A stretch of 64,000 nucleotides of DNA from Oscillospiraceae bacterium. GTDB lineage: Bacteria; Bacillota; Clostridia; Oscillospirales; Ruminococcaceae. The stretch's first letter is position 1. Each line of letters opens with the position of its first letter. Shown in pieces: positions 54,083 to 63,993 of this stretch. The position numbers were made by a program, and so were the translations under genes. The notes under the pieces were generated by a model that saw only the letters and a program-made list of their open reading frames with translations, was not told the origin of the DNA and did no database searches. The stretch is taken from positions 1 to 64,000 of the forward strand of contig WRLY01000004.1 of the NCBI GenBank assembly GCA_009776305.1, given 5' to 3'.

Positions 54083-54643
54083 ATGAACTACCAAATCAAA
54101 GACGTTTCCGCCCGCCTCAAAGCCACTCGCGAATATCTTGACATAACAGCGGAAACCATGGCGGACAAGACCAAAACGCCCCTTGCCGAATATATAACGC
54201 TTGAAAACGGCGAAAAGGACTTTTCGTTGTCATTCTTAAACGACTGTGCCGATGCGCTTGGGGTGGAGCTTATAGAGCTTTTGACCGGCGTTGAGCCCCG
54301 ACTGCAAAAATATAATCTTGTCAGACGCGGCGAAGGCTTGCCGATTGAACGGCGGACAGGCTTTGCTTATCGGCATTTAGCGTATTTGTTCAAGGATAAA
54401 AAAACCGAGCCTCTTTTAGTAAAGGCGGTTTATTCCGAGATTGAGCAAAATCAGCCTGTTTTGCTTTCAAGCCACGCAGGGCAGGAAATGGATTTTATTA
54501 TTTCAGGTAAATTAAAGTTTGTGATTAGCGGTAAAACTGAGATTCTGGAAGAGGGCGACTGTATTTATTACGACAGCTCAAATCCGCACGGCATGGTTGC
54601 TTACGGCGGCGCAGATTGTGAATTTTTAGCAATATTAATATAG
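54083..54643 (+). CDS. XRE-family transcriptional regulator with cupin domain
   Basis: 186 aa. N-terminal helix-turn-helix (about 6-62, ATREYLDITAETMADKTKTP) and C-terminal cupin (about 110-186, SSHAGQEMDFIISGKLKFVI, YDSSNPHGM). This architecture commonly governs the adjacent AMP-binding ligase in Clostridia. It lies 9 nt before the ligase gene in one operon. Confidence 0.93.
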   Translation: MNYQIKDVSARLKATREYLDITAETMADKTKTPLAEYITLENGEKDFSLSFLNDCADALGVELIELLTGVEPRLQKYNLVRRGEGLPIERRTGFAYRHLAYLFKDKKTEPLLVKAVYSEIEQNQPVLLSSHAGQEMDFIISGKLKFVISGKTEILEEGDCIYYDSSNPHGMVAYGGADCEFLAILI

Positions 54644-54652
54644 GAGGCAAAC

Positions 54653-56341
54653 ATGCTTAAAGATTATTATAAAAAATATATAGAAACAAGCTATGACAAA
54701 AACGGTATTTTGAATAAATTCAAAATCAACTGCCCCGACAACTTCAACTTCGCCTACGATATAGTCGATAAATACGCCGAGCTTGAACCTGACCTGCGGG
54801 CTTTGGTCTGGGTTAATGCAAAAGGGGAGGAACGCTCTTTTTCCTATTCCGATTTATCGAAATATTCGTCAAAAGCGGCAAATATGTTTGTTTCTATGGG
54901 CATAAAAAAAGGCGATACGGTCAAGCTTGTACTGAAAGGGAATTACCGCTTTTGGTTCGTTTTGCTCGGACTTGAAAAAATCGGCGCGGTGGCTGTTCCC
55001 GCTACACATTTATTAACGGCTAAGGACTATATTTACCGCTTTGAACAGGCGGAAATAAAGCATATTATCGTAATAGACGAAGAGGTAGCCAAACGGGTTG
55101 ACGACGCGGATAAGGAATCGGGCGGCGTATTAATTAATAAAATTTTAGTCGATGGTGAAATTGGAGCGGTAAATATTACGGACAACGCACGTAGTCAATC
55201 TATGTGCTGGGTGGATTTTGACGCCGAGCTTGAAAAACAGTCGGACGTTTTCCCCCGCGTTGCGACAAATGCTCTTGACATGCTTTTGCTTTATTTTACA
55301 TCAGGCACGACGGGTTATCCCAAAATGGTGACGCACAACCACCGTTACGCTCTTGCCCATACCCAAACCGCAATGTGGCTGAACGGCAGATACGGCGGAC
55401 TTCACCTCACTATTGCGGATACGGGCTGGGCTAAGGCTATGTGGGGTAAGATGTACGGGCAGTTAATTTTAGGCACGGCAATTTTTGTTTACGACTACGA
55501 AAGGTTTAATCCCGCCGATATGTTGGGCGTTATTTCAAAATATAAGGTTACGGCTTTCTGTGCGCCGCCGACCATGTACAGGTTTTTTATTCAGGAAGAT
55601 GTGAAAAACTACGACCTTTCCGCTCTTGAATATTCCTGCACGGCGGGAGAGGCGCTTAACCCTGAAGTTTTTGAGCGCTGGTATGAATTCACAGGGCAGA
55701 AAATGATGGAGGGATTCGGTCAGACCGAAACTGTAATCATTGTTTCAAATCTGCCGGGCGTGGAGCCCAAGCCCGGCTCTATGGGCAAGCCCATGCCCCT
55801 TTACAACGTTGATATAGTTGACGACGACGGAAATCCCGTTCCCGCTGGCGAGGTTGGGGAAATTATTCTGAGATGCGAACGCGGTTCAGATACTGACGGA
55901 CTTTTTCAGGGTTATCACAAAAATGAGGAATTAACCGACAGTGTTTGGCACGGCGGCATGTATCACACAGGCGATACTGCATGGAAAGACGAAGACGGCT
56001 ATTACTGGTATGTGGGCAGGAACGATGATATTATAAAATCTTCGGGTTATCGTATAGGACCTTTTGAAATCGAGAGCGTACTGATTACCCACCCGCTTGT
56101 ATTAGAATGTGCCGTAACCGGCGCGCCCGACCCTGTCAGGGGTCAGGTGGTTAAAGCCACCGTGGTGCTTGTAAAAGGAGCAAATGGCAGTGATGAGCTT
56201 GTCAAAGAACTACAAAGGCATGTAACCGACAATACCGCGCCGTATAAATACCCCCGAATAATCGAATTCGCGAACGAGTTACCGAAAACCATAAGCGGGA
56301 AAATCAAAAGGTCGCAAATCAGGAAAGAGGATAACAAATAA
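54653..56341 (+). CDS. AMP-forming acyl-CoA synthetase / AMP-dependent ligase
   Basis: 562 aa. The P-loop YFTSGTTGYPKMVTHNH near 220, GEALNPEVFERW and FGQTETVI near 350, and YHTGDTAWKDEDGYYWYVGR near 440 are clear; the catalytic Lys lies in the C-terminal KTISGKIKRSQIR. It activates a carboxylic acid through an acyl-AMP intermediate. The exact acid is unknown. GGAGG ribosome site. Confidence 0.93.
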   Translation: MLKDYYKKYIETSYDKNGILNKFKINCPDNFNFAYDIVDKYAELEPDLRALVWVNAKGEERSFSYSDLSKYSSKAANMFVSMGIKKGDTVKLVLKGNYRFWFVLLGLEKIGAVAVPATHLLTAKDYIYRFEQAEIKHIIVIDEEVAKRVDDADKESGGVLINKILVDGEIGAVNITDNARSQSMCWVDFDAELEKQSDVFPRVATNALDMLLLYFTSGTTGYPKMVTHNHRYALAHTQTAMWLNGRYGGLHLTIADTGWAKAMWGKMYGQLILGTAIFVYDYERFNPADMLGVISKYKVTAFCAPPTMYRFFIQEDVKNYDLSALEYSCTAGEALNPEVFERWYEFTGQKMMEGFGQTETVIIVSNLPGVEPKPGSMGKPMPLYNVDIVDDDGNPVPAGEVGEIILRCERGSDTDGLFQGYHKNEELTDSVWHGGMYHTGDTAWKDEDGYYWYVGRNDDIIKSSGYRIGPFEIESVLITHPLVLECAVTGAPDPVRGQVVKATVVLVKGANGSDELVKELQRHVTDNTAPYKYPRIIEFANELPKTISGKIKRSQIRKEDNK

Positions 56342-56388
56342 TTAGAGCTCCTCGGAAACTCTGCCGAAAGTTTTCCGCGAACGGGTTT

Positions 56389-56538
56389 CTAAGCAAACGC
56401 TAAATACACTTCTATTAATTCAAGAAGAAGGCTTTTTTCTTCCTTATTTATACTTTCGATAAGCCTTTCTTCAATTTCTTTTGTGTGGTGTTCAAAGTCT
56501 TCGCTGATGCTGGTTGTTCTGATGTGTTTTAGAAACAT
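56389..56538 (-). pseudogene. truncated helical small protein, 5' end cut by an intergenic repeat
   Basis: A 49-codon frame (MFLKHIRTTSISEDFE start; KEEKSLLLELIEVYLAF end) with a plausible C-terminal helical pattern. Upstream codons in the same frame are encoded by the TAGGGGCG-type repeat at 56546-56580 (FFGRTQGSP), which suggests that the repeat replaced the original 5' end. It may still be translated. Family not recognised. Confidence 0.35.
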
Positions 56539-56545
56539 TTCTTCA

Positions 56546-56600
56546 AAAGGTAGGGGCGAACCTTGTGTTCGTCCGAAAAAGCGGACGATGCTAATGAAAT
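56546..56600. repeat. dispersed GTAGGGGCG-type intergenic repeat
   Basis: Contains GTAGGGGCGAACCTTGTG and a CGTCCG/CGGACG stem. Related sequences lie at 59594-59653 (GTAGGGGCAGACCTTGTG on the minus strand), 53084-53110 (GTAGGGCGGGG), 41573-41599 and 33533-33560. Confidence 0.6.
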
Positions 56601-56663
56601 TTCGGGCAGACACAACCTACAGATTTCATAATTTTTTGAACCCCCGTCAGAAAGGAAATAAAA

Positions 56664-57875
56664 ATGACTCAATATTATTTATGGCTTTTACAATTTATGG
56701 GGGCGGCAAATCCGCGCTCGGTACAGCTCATAAAACATTACGGCTCTGCCGAGGCGGTTTATGAGGCGTTTCAAACCGACGGCTGCAATCCCCGCTTTCT
56801 CAAAAGCAGTGAAACCGCCGCCCTTAAAACCGCGTCGCTTGACAACTCGCGGGAAATTATGCAAATCTGTGCGAATAATCATTACAGAATTGTTACGCTT
56901 GAAGACGCGGATTATCCTGTAGCCCTCAAAAATATATATAACCCGCCGATTCTGCTTTTTGTGTCGGGGGATTTGCTACGTGAAGAACTCTGCCTTGCCG
57001 TCGTCGGAACACGCAACGCCTGTGATTACAGCTTTAAGATTACTAAAAAGCTTTGCACAAGGTTAGCCCGCGAAAAGGTAACCATAGTCAGCGGCATGGC
57101 GATAGGGATTGACAAAACCGCGCACACAGCAGCGGTAGAAGTAAAAGGGCGCACCATAGGGGTTTTGGCTTGCGGTTTTATGGTTGATTATCCGAGGTTT
57201 TCAACCCCTTTCAGGCAGGAAATCATAAATACGGGAGGCGCTGTTATTTCCGAGCTTTTGCCTTTTCAGAGAGGCGAGCGGGGTTATTTCAATTACCGTA
57301 ACCGCATCATGTCGGGGCTTTCAAGGGGTGTGCTTTTAATCGAAGCCGCCGAAAAAAGCGGCTGTCACATAACAGCCGCCCACGCGATTAATCAAAACCG
57401 AGATATTTTTTGTCTGCCTCCGTCGGATATTTACAATCCGCGTTTCAGAGGTGTAATCGGCTATCTCCGTGACGGCGCGATTCCCGTATTTGACCACGGC
57501 GATATACTTAACGAATATCTTATAAAGTCTGCTCCCGTTGAACCCGACCTTGAATACGGAGATGGGCATACTAATGAAGATTACAGCGAAGACAAACCGA
57601 TAAAGGTGAAGTCTTCGGTTTCGGCAAATTCGCCCAAAACAAAACCGTTTAACATAACCCCTCAAAAACCGCCCGAGCCTGATTTGTCTGAGCTTTCTGA
57701 AGAAACCCGCAGGATTGCGGAGCTTTTGAAAGATGGCGCGAAGACCGTAGATTTTTTAGCCGAAAAATCGGGGTTTATGGCGGACGAGCTTTCGGATTAT
57801 CTGCTGGAGCTTGAAATAGACGGAATCATCGAAAGTGGGGCAGGGTCGAGTTATAAGTTAATGAATCATGTATAA
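56664..57875 (+). CDS. dprA: DNA processing protein DprA
   Basis: 403 aa. N-terminal SAM-like domain (1-80), Rossmann core with GTRNACDYSF, SGMAIGIDKTAHTAA, GVLACGFMVDYP and NRIMSGLSRG, then a linker and a C-terminal winged helix (about 335-403, RIAELLKDGAKTVDFL). It loads RecA onto incoming single-stranded DNA in natural transformation. GAAAGGA ribosome site. The ComEA-like gene lies elsewhere in the window. Confidence 0.95.
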   Translation: MTQYYLWLLQFMGAANPRSVQLIKHYGSAEAVYEAFQTDGCNPRFLKSSETAALKTASLDNSREIMQICANNHYRIVTLEDADYPVALKNIYNPPILLFVSGDLLREELCLAVVGTRNACDYSFKITKKLCTRLAREKVTIVSGMAIGIDKTAHTAAVEVKGRTIGVLACGFMVDYPRFSTPFRQEIINTGGAVISELLPFQRGERGYFNYRNRIMSGLSRGVLLIEAAEKSGCHITAAHAINQNRDIFCLPPSDIYNPRFRGVIGYLRDGAIPVFDHGDILNEYLIKSAPVEPDLEYGDGHTNEDYSEDKPIKVKSSVSANSPKTKPFNITPQKPPEPDLSELSEETRRIAELLKDGAKTVDFLAEKSGFMADELSDYLLELEIDGIIESGAGSSYKLMNHV

Positions 57876-57937
57876 TTAGTAATGATTGTATGGTTTACGC
57901 GATGGATTTTAAATAATGAATCAGATAAAGGAATTTT

Positions 57938-58759
57938 ATGAAAATTATTGACTCACACGTTCATATCTACCCCGAAAAAATAGCCGAAAAAGCATCACAG
58001 GGCATTGCAGACTTTTACGAAATGCCTGTAAAATACGATGGCACGCTCAGAAAACTGCTTGAAATCTGCGAAAGAAATAACGTTTCAAAATGCGTTATAT
58101 GTTCCGTCGCGACCAGTTCTGAACAGGTTAAAATCATAAATGATTTTATCGCCTCGACCTGCAATACCGCCGCAAACGTCGGATTAGATAACAATACAAA
58201 TGGGGTCGAATTTATCGGGCTTTGCGCTTTGCACCCCAACATGAGCCAAAATGAAGTTTCGGACGAGCTTTCAAGAGTGAAAGATTTAGGTTTAAAAGGC
58301 ATAAAGCTTCACCCCGACATTCAAAAATTCAATATAAACGCCCCCGAAGCCTATAAAATATACAGGGCGGCTGAGGGGGTTATGCCTATATTGTTCCATA
58401 CAGGGGATATAAGATATGATTTTTCAAATCCTGCGGGACTTGCCGAGGTTTTGCGCCTTTTCCCGGGGTTGACGGCAATTGGCGCACATTTCGGCGGTTG
58501 GTCGGTGTGGGAAGACGCGGATTGCCTTGCGGGATTGGATAACTTATATGTTGATACCAGCAGTTCTTTGTACGAGCTTTCCCCTGACCGCGCCAACGCC
58601 CTGATTAATCTTTTCGGTGCGGAAAGGGTTCTGTTCGGCACGGATTACCCCATGTGGGACGTTGCCGGGGAATTAGCTTTTATTGAGAAATTAGGGCTAT
58701 CCGAAGAAGTAAAAGAATTGATTTTTTATAAAAACGCCGAAAGGCTTTACGGGTTATAA
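57938..58759 (+). CDS. amidohydrolase family protein
   Basis: 273-aa metal-dependent TIM-barrel hydrolase (amidohydrolase 2 type). Metal motif DSHVHIYP at residues 5-12, LFHTGDI near 150, IGAHFGGW near 187 and GTDYPMWD near 230. Substrate unknown. Confidence 0.9.
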   Translation: MKIIDSHVHIYPEKIAEKASQGIADFYEMPVKYDGTLRKLLEICERNNVSKCVICSVATSSEQVKIINDFIASTCNTAANVGLDNNTNGVEFIGLCALHPNMSQNEVSDELSRVKDLGLKGIKLHPDIQKFNINAPEAYKIYRAAEGVMPILFHTGDIRYDFSNPAGLAEVLRLFPGLTAIGAHFGGWSVWEDADCLAGLDNLYVDTSSSLYELSPDRANALINLFGAERVLFGTDYPMWDVAGELAFIEKLGLSEEVKELIFYKNAERLYGL

Positions 58760-58770
58760 ATATAAAACTC

Positions 58771-59514
58771 TTATTCCCAGTTATTCCAATTATGCCATAC
58801 ATTCTGTACATCGTCATAATCCTCCAGCATTTCGAGCAGTAGATTCATCTTTTTTATATGTTCCTCGTCTGTCAGCTTGGTATAAGTAGAGGGGATTTGC
58901 TCTGCCTCTGCCGAAAGCACGGTATAGCCCTGCTTTTTCATTTCTTCCCCGACTGTAATTGCTTTTTCGGGTGGGCAGTAAACCACGGCGGTGTTTTCGC
59001 CGCCGCCAAGTTCAAAATCATCGCCACCCGCCTCAAGTACATGCTCCATAAGCGCGTCGCTGTCGATTTCTTTATCCTCATTATCAAGTACCACAACGCC
59101 CTTTTGGGAAAACATAAAACTGACGCAACCGGTCGCGCCCATGTTGCCGCCGTATTTATCGAAATAATGACGAACTTCTCCCGCCGTGCGGTTTCGGTTA
59201 TCGGTAAGACATTCGACCATTACCGCTACGCCGTTTGGACCGTAGCCCTCATAAACGCAGTCTTCATAATCATTTTTCTCGTTACCACCCGCCGCTTTCT
59301 TTAAAAGCCGCTCTATATTTTCATTGGGTATGTTGTTGGATTTAGCTTTGGTAATCAGGTCGCGCAGTTTTCCGTTATTGGCGGGGTCAGCGTTGCCTGT
59401 TTCTTTTATACAGACGATTATTTCACGGGATATTTTGGTGAAAATTTTAGCCCGCGCACCGTCTTTCTCACCTTTTTTGCGTTTAATGGTACTCCATTTG
59501 GAATGTCCTGACAT
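58771..59514 (-). CDS. YebC/PmpR family transcriptional regulator (TACO1-like)
   Basis: 247 aa. N-terminal MSGHSKWSTIKRKKGEKDG is diagnostic, with three-domain length. Members have been reported as DNA-binding regulators and as ribosome-associated translation factors. Confidence 0.95.
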   Translation of the reverse strand: MSGHSKWSTIKRKKGEKDGARAKIFTKISREIIVCIKETGNADPANNGKLRDLITKAKSNNIPNENIERLLKKAAGGNEKNDYEDCVYEGYGPNGVAVMVECLTDNRNRTAGEVRHYFDKYGGNMGATGCVSFMFSQKGVVVLDNEDKEIDSDALMEHVLEAGGDDFELGGGENTAVVYCPPEKAITVGEEMKKQGYTVLSAEAEQIPSTYTKLTDEEHIKKMNLLLEMLEDYDDVQNVWHNWNNWE

Positions 59515-59593
59515 GATTAATAATTCGCTCCTTTTGAAATAAATATGGAATGTATGAAAAAATGCTTATCATGTGATATATCTTTATTGTAAG

Positions 59594-59653
59594 AGCAGAC
59601 CTTGTGTTTGCCCAAGGTCTGGGTTTTTCAGGCAAGCACAAGGTCTGCCCCTA
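59594..59653. repeat. dispersed repeat with 18-bp inverted arms
   Basis: GCAGACCTTGTG-T-TTGCC pairs with GGCAA-G-CACAAGGTCTGC, one mismatch. Followed by CCCCTAC, the complement of the GTAGGGG core seen at 56546. Confidence 0.75.
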
Positions 59654-59833
59654 CATAACGGGTTTTCCCCTCCGAAATGGCATAGGCAGTCCGCTGCCAA
59701 ATGTCCATGTGTTTTCCGCGTCGGGTTTTTTAATGCAAAAACGTGTAAAGGCGAATCCCAAAATAATCACTAAAGTGCAAACCACACCGCCCTCTAATCC
59801 GAACCTGCCGCTACCGCGAGAAATGACACCCAA
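59651..59833 (-). pseudogene. possible remnant of a membrane-protein C-terminus
   Basis: An open stretch reads GVISRGSGRFGLEGGVVCTL then IILGFAFTRF, a Gly-rich turn and one membrane helix that recall the C-terminal helix of CPBP-type intramembrane proteases. In-frame stops upstream (TGA just before) and a repeat downstream truncate it on both sides. Reported as decayed sequence only. Confidence 0.3.
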
Positions 59834-59887
59834 GGCTGTATTTCGTCATGTTCATTTATGATTAATTTCATGTTAAGTCCTTTGTGT

Positions 59888-60778
59888 TTACGAAATCTTA
59901 TTCGGCGTAAACCCATGCCCTAAAACCTCGCCCGCGTGGGTTATTACGATAAAGGCGGCAGGGTCGCACTCGCCGACAATCCGCTTGATTTTAACATGCT
60001 GATTTTTATGGGCGGCGCAACAAATAACCTTCCGCTCTTTTCCCGAATACGCGCCCGTGCCGTCTAAGAGCGTTACGCCCCTTTGTTGTTCGCTGATGAT
60101 TTTTTTGGTAATCTCCTCATATTTGTCCGAGAAAACCAACATCAGCTTGCCCTGTAACCCGCCGTACATCAGCGTGTCTATTACCTTGCCGCTGACGTAA
60201 ATCGCCACAATGGCGAAAAGCCCCGCCTCAACACTGCGGAACACCGCCATAGACGCAATGATTACCACCGCATCCGCCATTAGCGATATTTTCCCCATGC
60301 TGAAAAAGGGGTATTTTTTATAAATCATCTGGTTTACTATACCTATACCGCCGCTGGTGGCTTCGCGCATGTAAATCAAGCCGACCCCCACCCCGAACAG
60401 CAAGCCTCCGAACAGCGCGGCAAGAATTTTCTCCCCCTCATAAATGGGAACCGAAACAAAAACAAAGTCGGTGGCAAAGGTTATAATAAAGACTGAAATA
60501 ATGGTTTTAACCATCATGCCCTTGCTCAAAAAGATAAAGCCCATTATAATCAGCGGCAGGTTTAAAAGCCCGTACAACGTACCCACGGGGATGTTTACCA
60601 CCGAATTTATAATCGTGGCAATCCCCGTAACGCCGCCGGGCGCAATATTAGCCGGCGCGATAAAGCAGTGCAGACCAAATGAGTAAATCGCCGAACCGAA
60701 AATAATAATTGCCAAATCCGCCGTCCATTTCAAAAAAAGACCGGGGTTTTTATTTTTTTTAATTTTAGTTTTTTTCAT
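59888..60778 (-). CDS. YitT family membrane protein (DUF161 / DUF2179)
   Basis: 296 aa. Five to six membrane helices (about 15-205) with SFGLHCFIAPANIAPGGVTG and EATSGGIGIVNQ, followed by a soluble DUF2179 domain (about 215-290, TLLDGTGAYSGKERKVICC, ITHAGEVLGHGF). Transport role suspected, substrate unknown. Its start overlaps the mrnC stop by 14 nt. Confidence 0.93.
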   Translation of the reverse strand: MKKTKIKKNKNPGLFLKWTADLAIIIFGSAIYSFGLHCFIAPANIAPGGVTGIATIINSVVNIPVGTLYGLLNLPLIIMGFIFLSKGMMVKTIISVFIITFATDFVFVSVPIYEGEKILAALFGGLLFGVGVGLIYMREATSGGIGIVNQMIYKKYPFFSMGKISLMADAVVIIASMAVFRSVEAGLFAIVAIYVSGKVIDTLMYGGLQGKLMLVFSDKYEEITKKIISEQQRGVTLLDGTGAYSGKERKVICCAAHKNQHVKIKRIVGECDPAAFIVITHAGEVLGHGFTPNKIS

Positions 60779-61163
60779 TTTCGTAATTGTAAATCACCTC
60801 AAATATTTCTTCCGCGCGTTCGGTTTCGCCAATCAGCATCCACCAGCCGAAAACCGCTTCAAGCGCGGTGGCTTTACGGTATTCGGCTGGACTTGACGAA
60901 CGCGGGACTATTCCTACGGCGTTTCTGCCCCGTCTGAAAATATCTTTTTCCTCTTGGCTCAAAAGTTCCGCTATTCTTTCGGCGGCGCTCGCCTGATAGG
61001 ATGCACGGACTTTTTCCACCGCGGCAAGGTGCAACTTGCCCGCGCTCATATTATGAGAAAGGGTAATTTTATGCCGTACCAAAAGCTCGTAGTATCCGTC
61101 GCCTAAAAAAGCTAAAGTAAGGGGGCTGTAGGCGTTGGCTTTTTCCTTGGTTATATTTTGCAT
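60765..61163 (-). CDS. mrnC: mini-ribonuclease III (23S rRNA maturation)
   Basis: 132 aa. RNase III-like catalytic domain with FLGDGYYELLVRH and the AVEKVRASYQA helix, no dsRNA-binding domain. It cleaves pre-23S rRNA. Start overlaps the stop of the upstream regulator (TAATG), implying translational coupling. Confidence 0.9.
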   Translation of the reverse strand: MQNITKEKANAYSPLTLAFLGDGYYELLVRHKITLSHNMSAGKLHLAAVEKVRASYQASAAERIAELLSQEEKDIFRRGRNAVGIVPRSSSPAEYRKATALEAVFGWWMLIGETERAEEIFEVIYNYENEKN

Positions 61164-61381
61164 TACAACCTCCCCGAATTATCCGACCTGCCCACCAAAT
61201 AATCCAGCGACACATCAAAATAATCCGCAAGAAAAATAAGCTTTGACACGCCAAGGTCAACCTTACCTGCTTCGTAACTATTATATTGTCGCTCTGTTAT
61301 ATTTAATAAATTCACCATATCTTTTTGATATAATTTCTTCCCTTTTCTCAATAACCTAAGCCGTTCGGGAATTTTATTCAT
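61163..61381 (-). CDS. XRE-family helix-turn-helix regulator
   Basis: 72-aa single-domain Cro/CI-type repressor (RLLRKGKKLYQKDMVNLLNI, YEAGKVDLGVSKLIFLADYF). First gene of the coupled XRE-mrnC-yitT run. A 10-bp inverted repeat at 61409-61445 upstream may be its own operator. Confidence 0.9.
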   Translation of the reverse strand: MNKIPERLRLLRKGKKLYQKDMVNLLNITERQYNSYEAGKVDLGVSKLIFLADYFDVSLDYLVGRSDNSGRL

Positions 61382-61398
61382 AAATTGCCTCCAAGCCC

Positions 61399-61445
61399 TT
61401 GACAGGAAGAAAATATTCTTTTACAATACAAACAGGAATATTTTG
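61399..61445. promoter_or_regulatory. plus-strand promoter with overlapping palindrome (putative XRE operator)
   Basis: -35 TTGACA (61399-61404), 17-nt spacer, -10 TACAAT (61422-61427) on the plus strand. Inverted arms GAAAATATTC (61409-61418) and GAATATTTT (61436-61444) flank the -10. The regulator is transcribed away from this site on the minus strand. Confidence 0.55.
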
Positions 61446-61542
61446 TTCTTATATTTTGAAAGGTTGTGTATTATGCAAAACATCATCTCGGACAGGGGTT
61501 TTGTTTAGCAAACAAAATGATAACTGAAATAAACGAAAATTT

Positions 61543-62850
<1,308 letters not shown>

Positions 62851-62876
62851 TCAATAACAGGCAGTAAACTGCTGAA

Positions 62877-63143
62877 TTATTTTTTTATCCCCTTACGGCT
62901 CTCCTTGCGGTTGCCTTTTTGGTGGTATCTCTTCTTTTTGGTGTTAAGGGAATCCTTGTATTTTGTGAACATGATGTAATAATTAATCCACGCCACTATT
63001 GTTAAAACCGTCGCTCCCAAAAGCGAAAGCGATGACCAAAGGGGGAATCCCTCGAAAAAAGCCACCGCCAAAAATACGAGTAACCCCGCAGTTAAAAGTC
63101 CGGCTACAACAACAGAAATGATTGTTTTTGTTTTCAACGTCAT
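62877..63143 (-). CDS. 88-aa two-helix membrane protein, function unknown
   Basis: Two helices (about 7-30 and 38-60) and a strongly basic Lys/Arg tail. AGGAG-type site. It lies between rpmA and obg, where other Clostridia carry different small genes. No family recognised. Confidence 0.75.
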   Translation of the reverse strand: MTLKTKTIISVVVAGLLTAGLLVFLAVAFFEGFPLWSSLSLLGATVLTIVAWINYYIMFTKYKDSLNTKKKRYHQKGNRKESRKGIKK

Positions 63144-63159
63144 TTGATTTTCCTCCGCA

Positions 63160-63206
63160 TAAAAAACAAGGCGGCAAAATTATGCGTCTTAACGCTTAAT
63201 TCCGCC
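63160..63206 (-). terminator. terminator or attenuator between rpmA and the 88-aa gene
   Basis: Arms GGCGG and CCGCC plus an inner GCGT/ACGC helix, followed on the minus strand by TTGTTTTTT. The downstream ribosome site lies just beyond. Confidence 0.6.
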
Positions 63207-63225
63207 CCCTCTTTTACTTATTAAG

Positions 63226-63486
63226 TTATTCCGAAACCGCATAAACACTGACTTGCTTGCGGTCTTTTCCGAGGCGTTCAAACTTTACGTTACCGCTAAT
63301 CAGCGCAAAGAGAGTGTCATCCTTGCCGCGGCTTACGTTGTTGCCGGGGTGAATTTTTGTTCCGCGCTGGCGCACCAAAATATTTCCCGCAGGTACGTAC
63401 TGTCCGTCCGCACGCTTAACCCCAAGCCGTTTGGACTCACTATCCCGTCCGTTCTTGGTTGAACCTACTCCTTTTTTCTGAGCCAT
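63226..63486 (-). CDS. rpmA: 50S ribosomal protein L27
   Basis: 86 aa. The sequence starts [20 protein letters not shown]. The N-terminal LQ-x-FFA/LFA extension that Prp protease removes in many Firmicutes is absent, and the gene for Prp is missing between rplU and rpmA (68-nt gap only). Otherwise canonical ([10 protein letters not shown]). Confidence 0.98.
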   Translation of the reverse strand: MAQKKGVGSTKNGRDSESKRLGVKRADGQYVPAGNILVRQRGTKIHPGNNVSRGKDDTLFALISGNVKFERLGKDRKQVSVYAVSE

Positions 63487-63554
63487 ACTAATATCATTCC
63501 CTTCTTTATAAAAAGTCTGTTCGCGTTATTAACCACTATGAACATTTTCGGCTT

Positions 63555-63860
63555 TTACGCCGTGATTTTTTCGATTTTAACCTTAGTGTAAGGCTGACGA
63601 TGACCTATTTTGCGTTTATACCCTTTTTGGGGCTTATAGGTGAATACTGTGATTTTCTTGGCTTTTCCTTCTTTAATTACAACGGCTTTCACGTTTGCGC
63701 CCTCGACATAAGGCGTTCCCACGATTATTTCGTCGTCCTTGCCGACTAAAACCACCTTTTCAAAATCAACATCACCCTCAACGCCCAACTTTTCAATGTA
63801 AAGCTCGTCGCCCTCTTTTACGCGGTACTGCTTACCGCCTGTTTCGATAACTGCGTACAT
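63555..63860 (-). CDS. rplU: 50S ribosomal protein L21
   Basis: 101 aa from ATG 63858-63860, chosen because of AAGGA upstream and the family start [37 protein letters not shown] end motif present. Confidence 0.98.
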   Translation of the reverse strand: MYAVIETGGKQYRVKEGDELYIEKLGVEGDVDFEKVVLVGKDDEIIVGTPYVEGANVKAVVIKEGKAKKITVFTYKPQKGYKRKIGHRQPYTKVKIEKITA

Positions 63861-63958
63861 AAAATCATTCCTTGTTTTTAAATCTCGCTGTGATAAGGTG
63901 AGCAACAGCTTCTTTAATTCTCGGGAAAAATCCGAGCCAAAAACCTTTCACACGCGGC
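63861..63958 (-). promoter_or_regulatory. rplU leader (possible L21 autoregulatory leader)
   Basis: About 98 nt of untranslated leader containing a CTCGG/CCGAG hairpin. Location and length resemble the L21 leader of Firmicutes, but the match was not tested. Confidence 0.4.
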
Positions 63959-63964
63959 TTAAAT

Positions 63965-63993
63965 ATTTTACCATAAAATTTTAGGTTTGTCAA
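63965..63993 (-). promoter_or_regulatory. promoter of the rplU-rpmA operon
   Basis: Minus strand: -35 TTGACA (63988-63993), 17-nt spacer, -10 TAAAAT (63965-63970). Confidence 0.85.

Larger units (their letters stand above)
59515..59887. other. 373-bp gene-poor region with a repeat and a gene remnant
   Basis: Holds the 59594-59653 repeat and the possible remnant at 59651-59833. No promoter I trust and no RNA gene is seen. Confidence 0.6.

Noticed and set aside
54500-56341. Possible mobile or acetogenesis cluster around fhs or the ligase
   Set aside because: fhs at 12269 and the ligase at 54653 lie far apart with no Wood-Ljungdahl genes around; both are housekeeping or ordinary catabolic genes.
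61474-61509. 11-codon frame (MQNIISDRGFV) after the plus-strand promoter at 61399
   Set aside because: Too short to support and without conservation evidence; listed only as part of the empty transcript finding.
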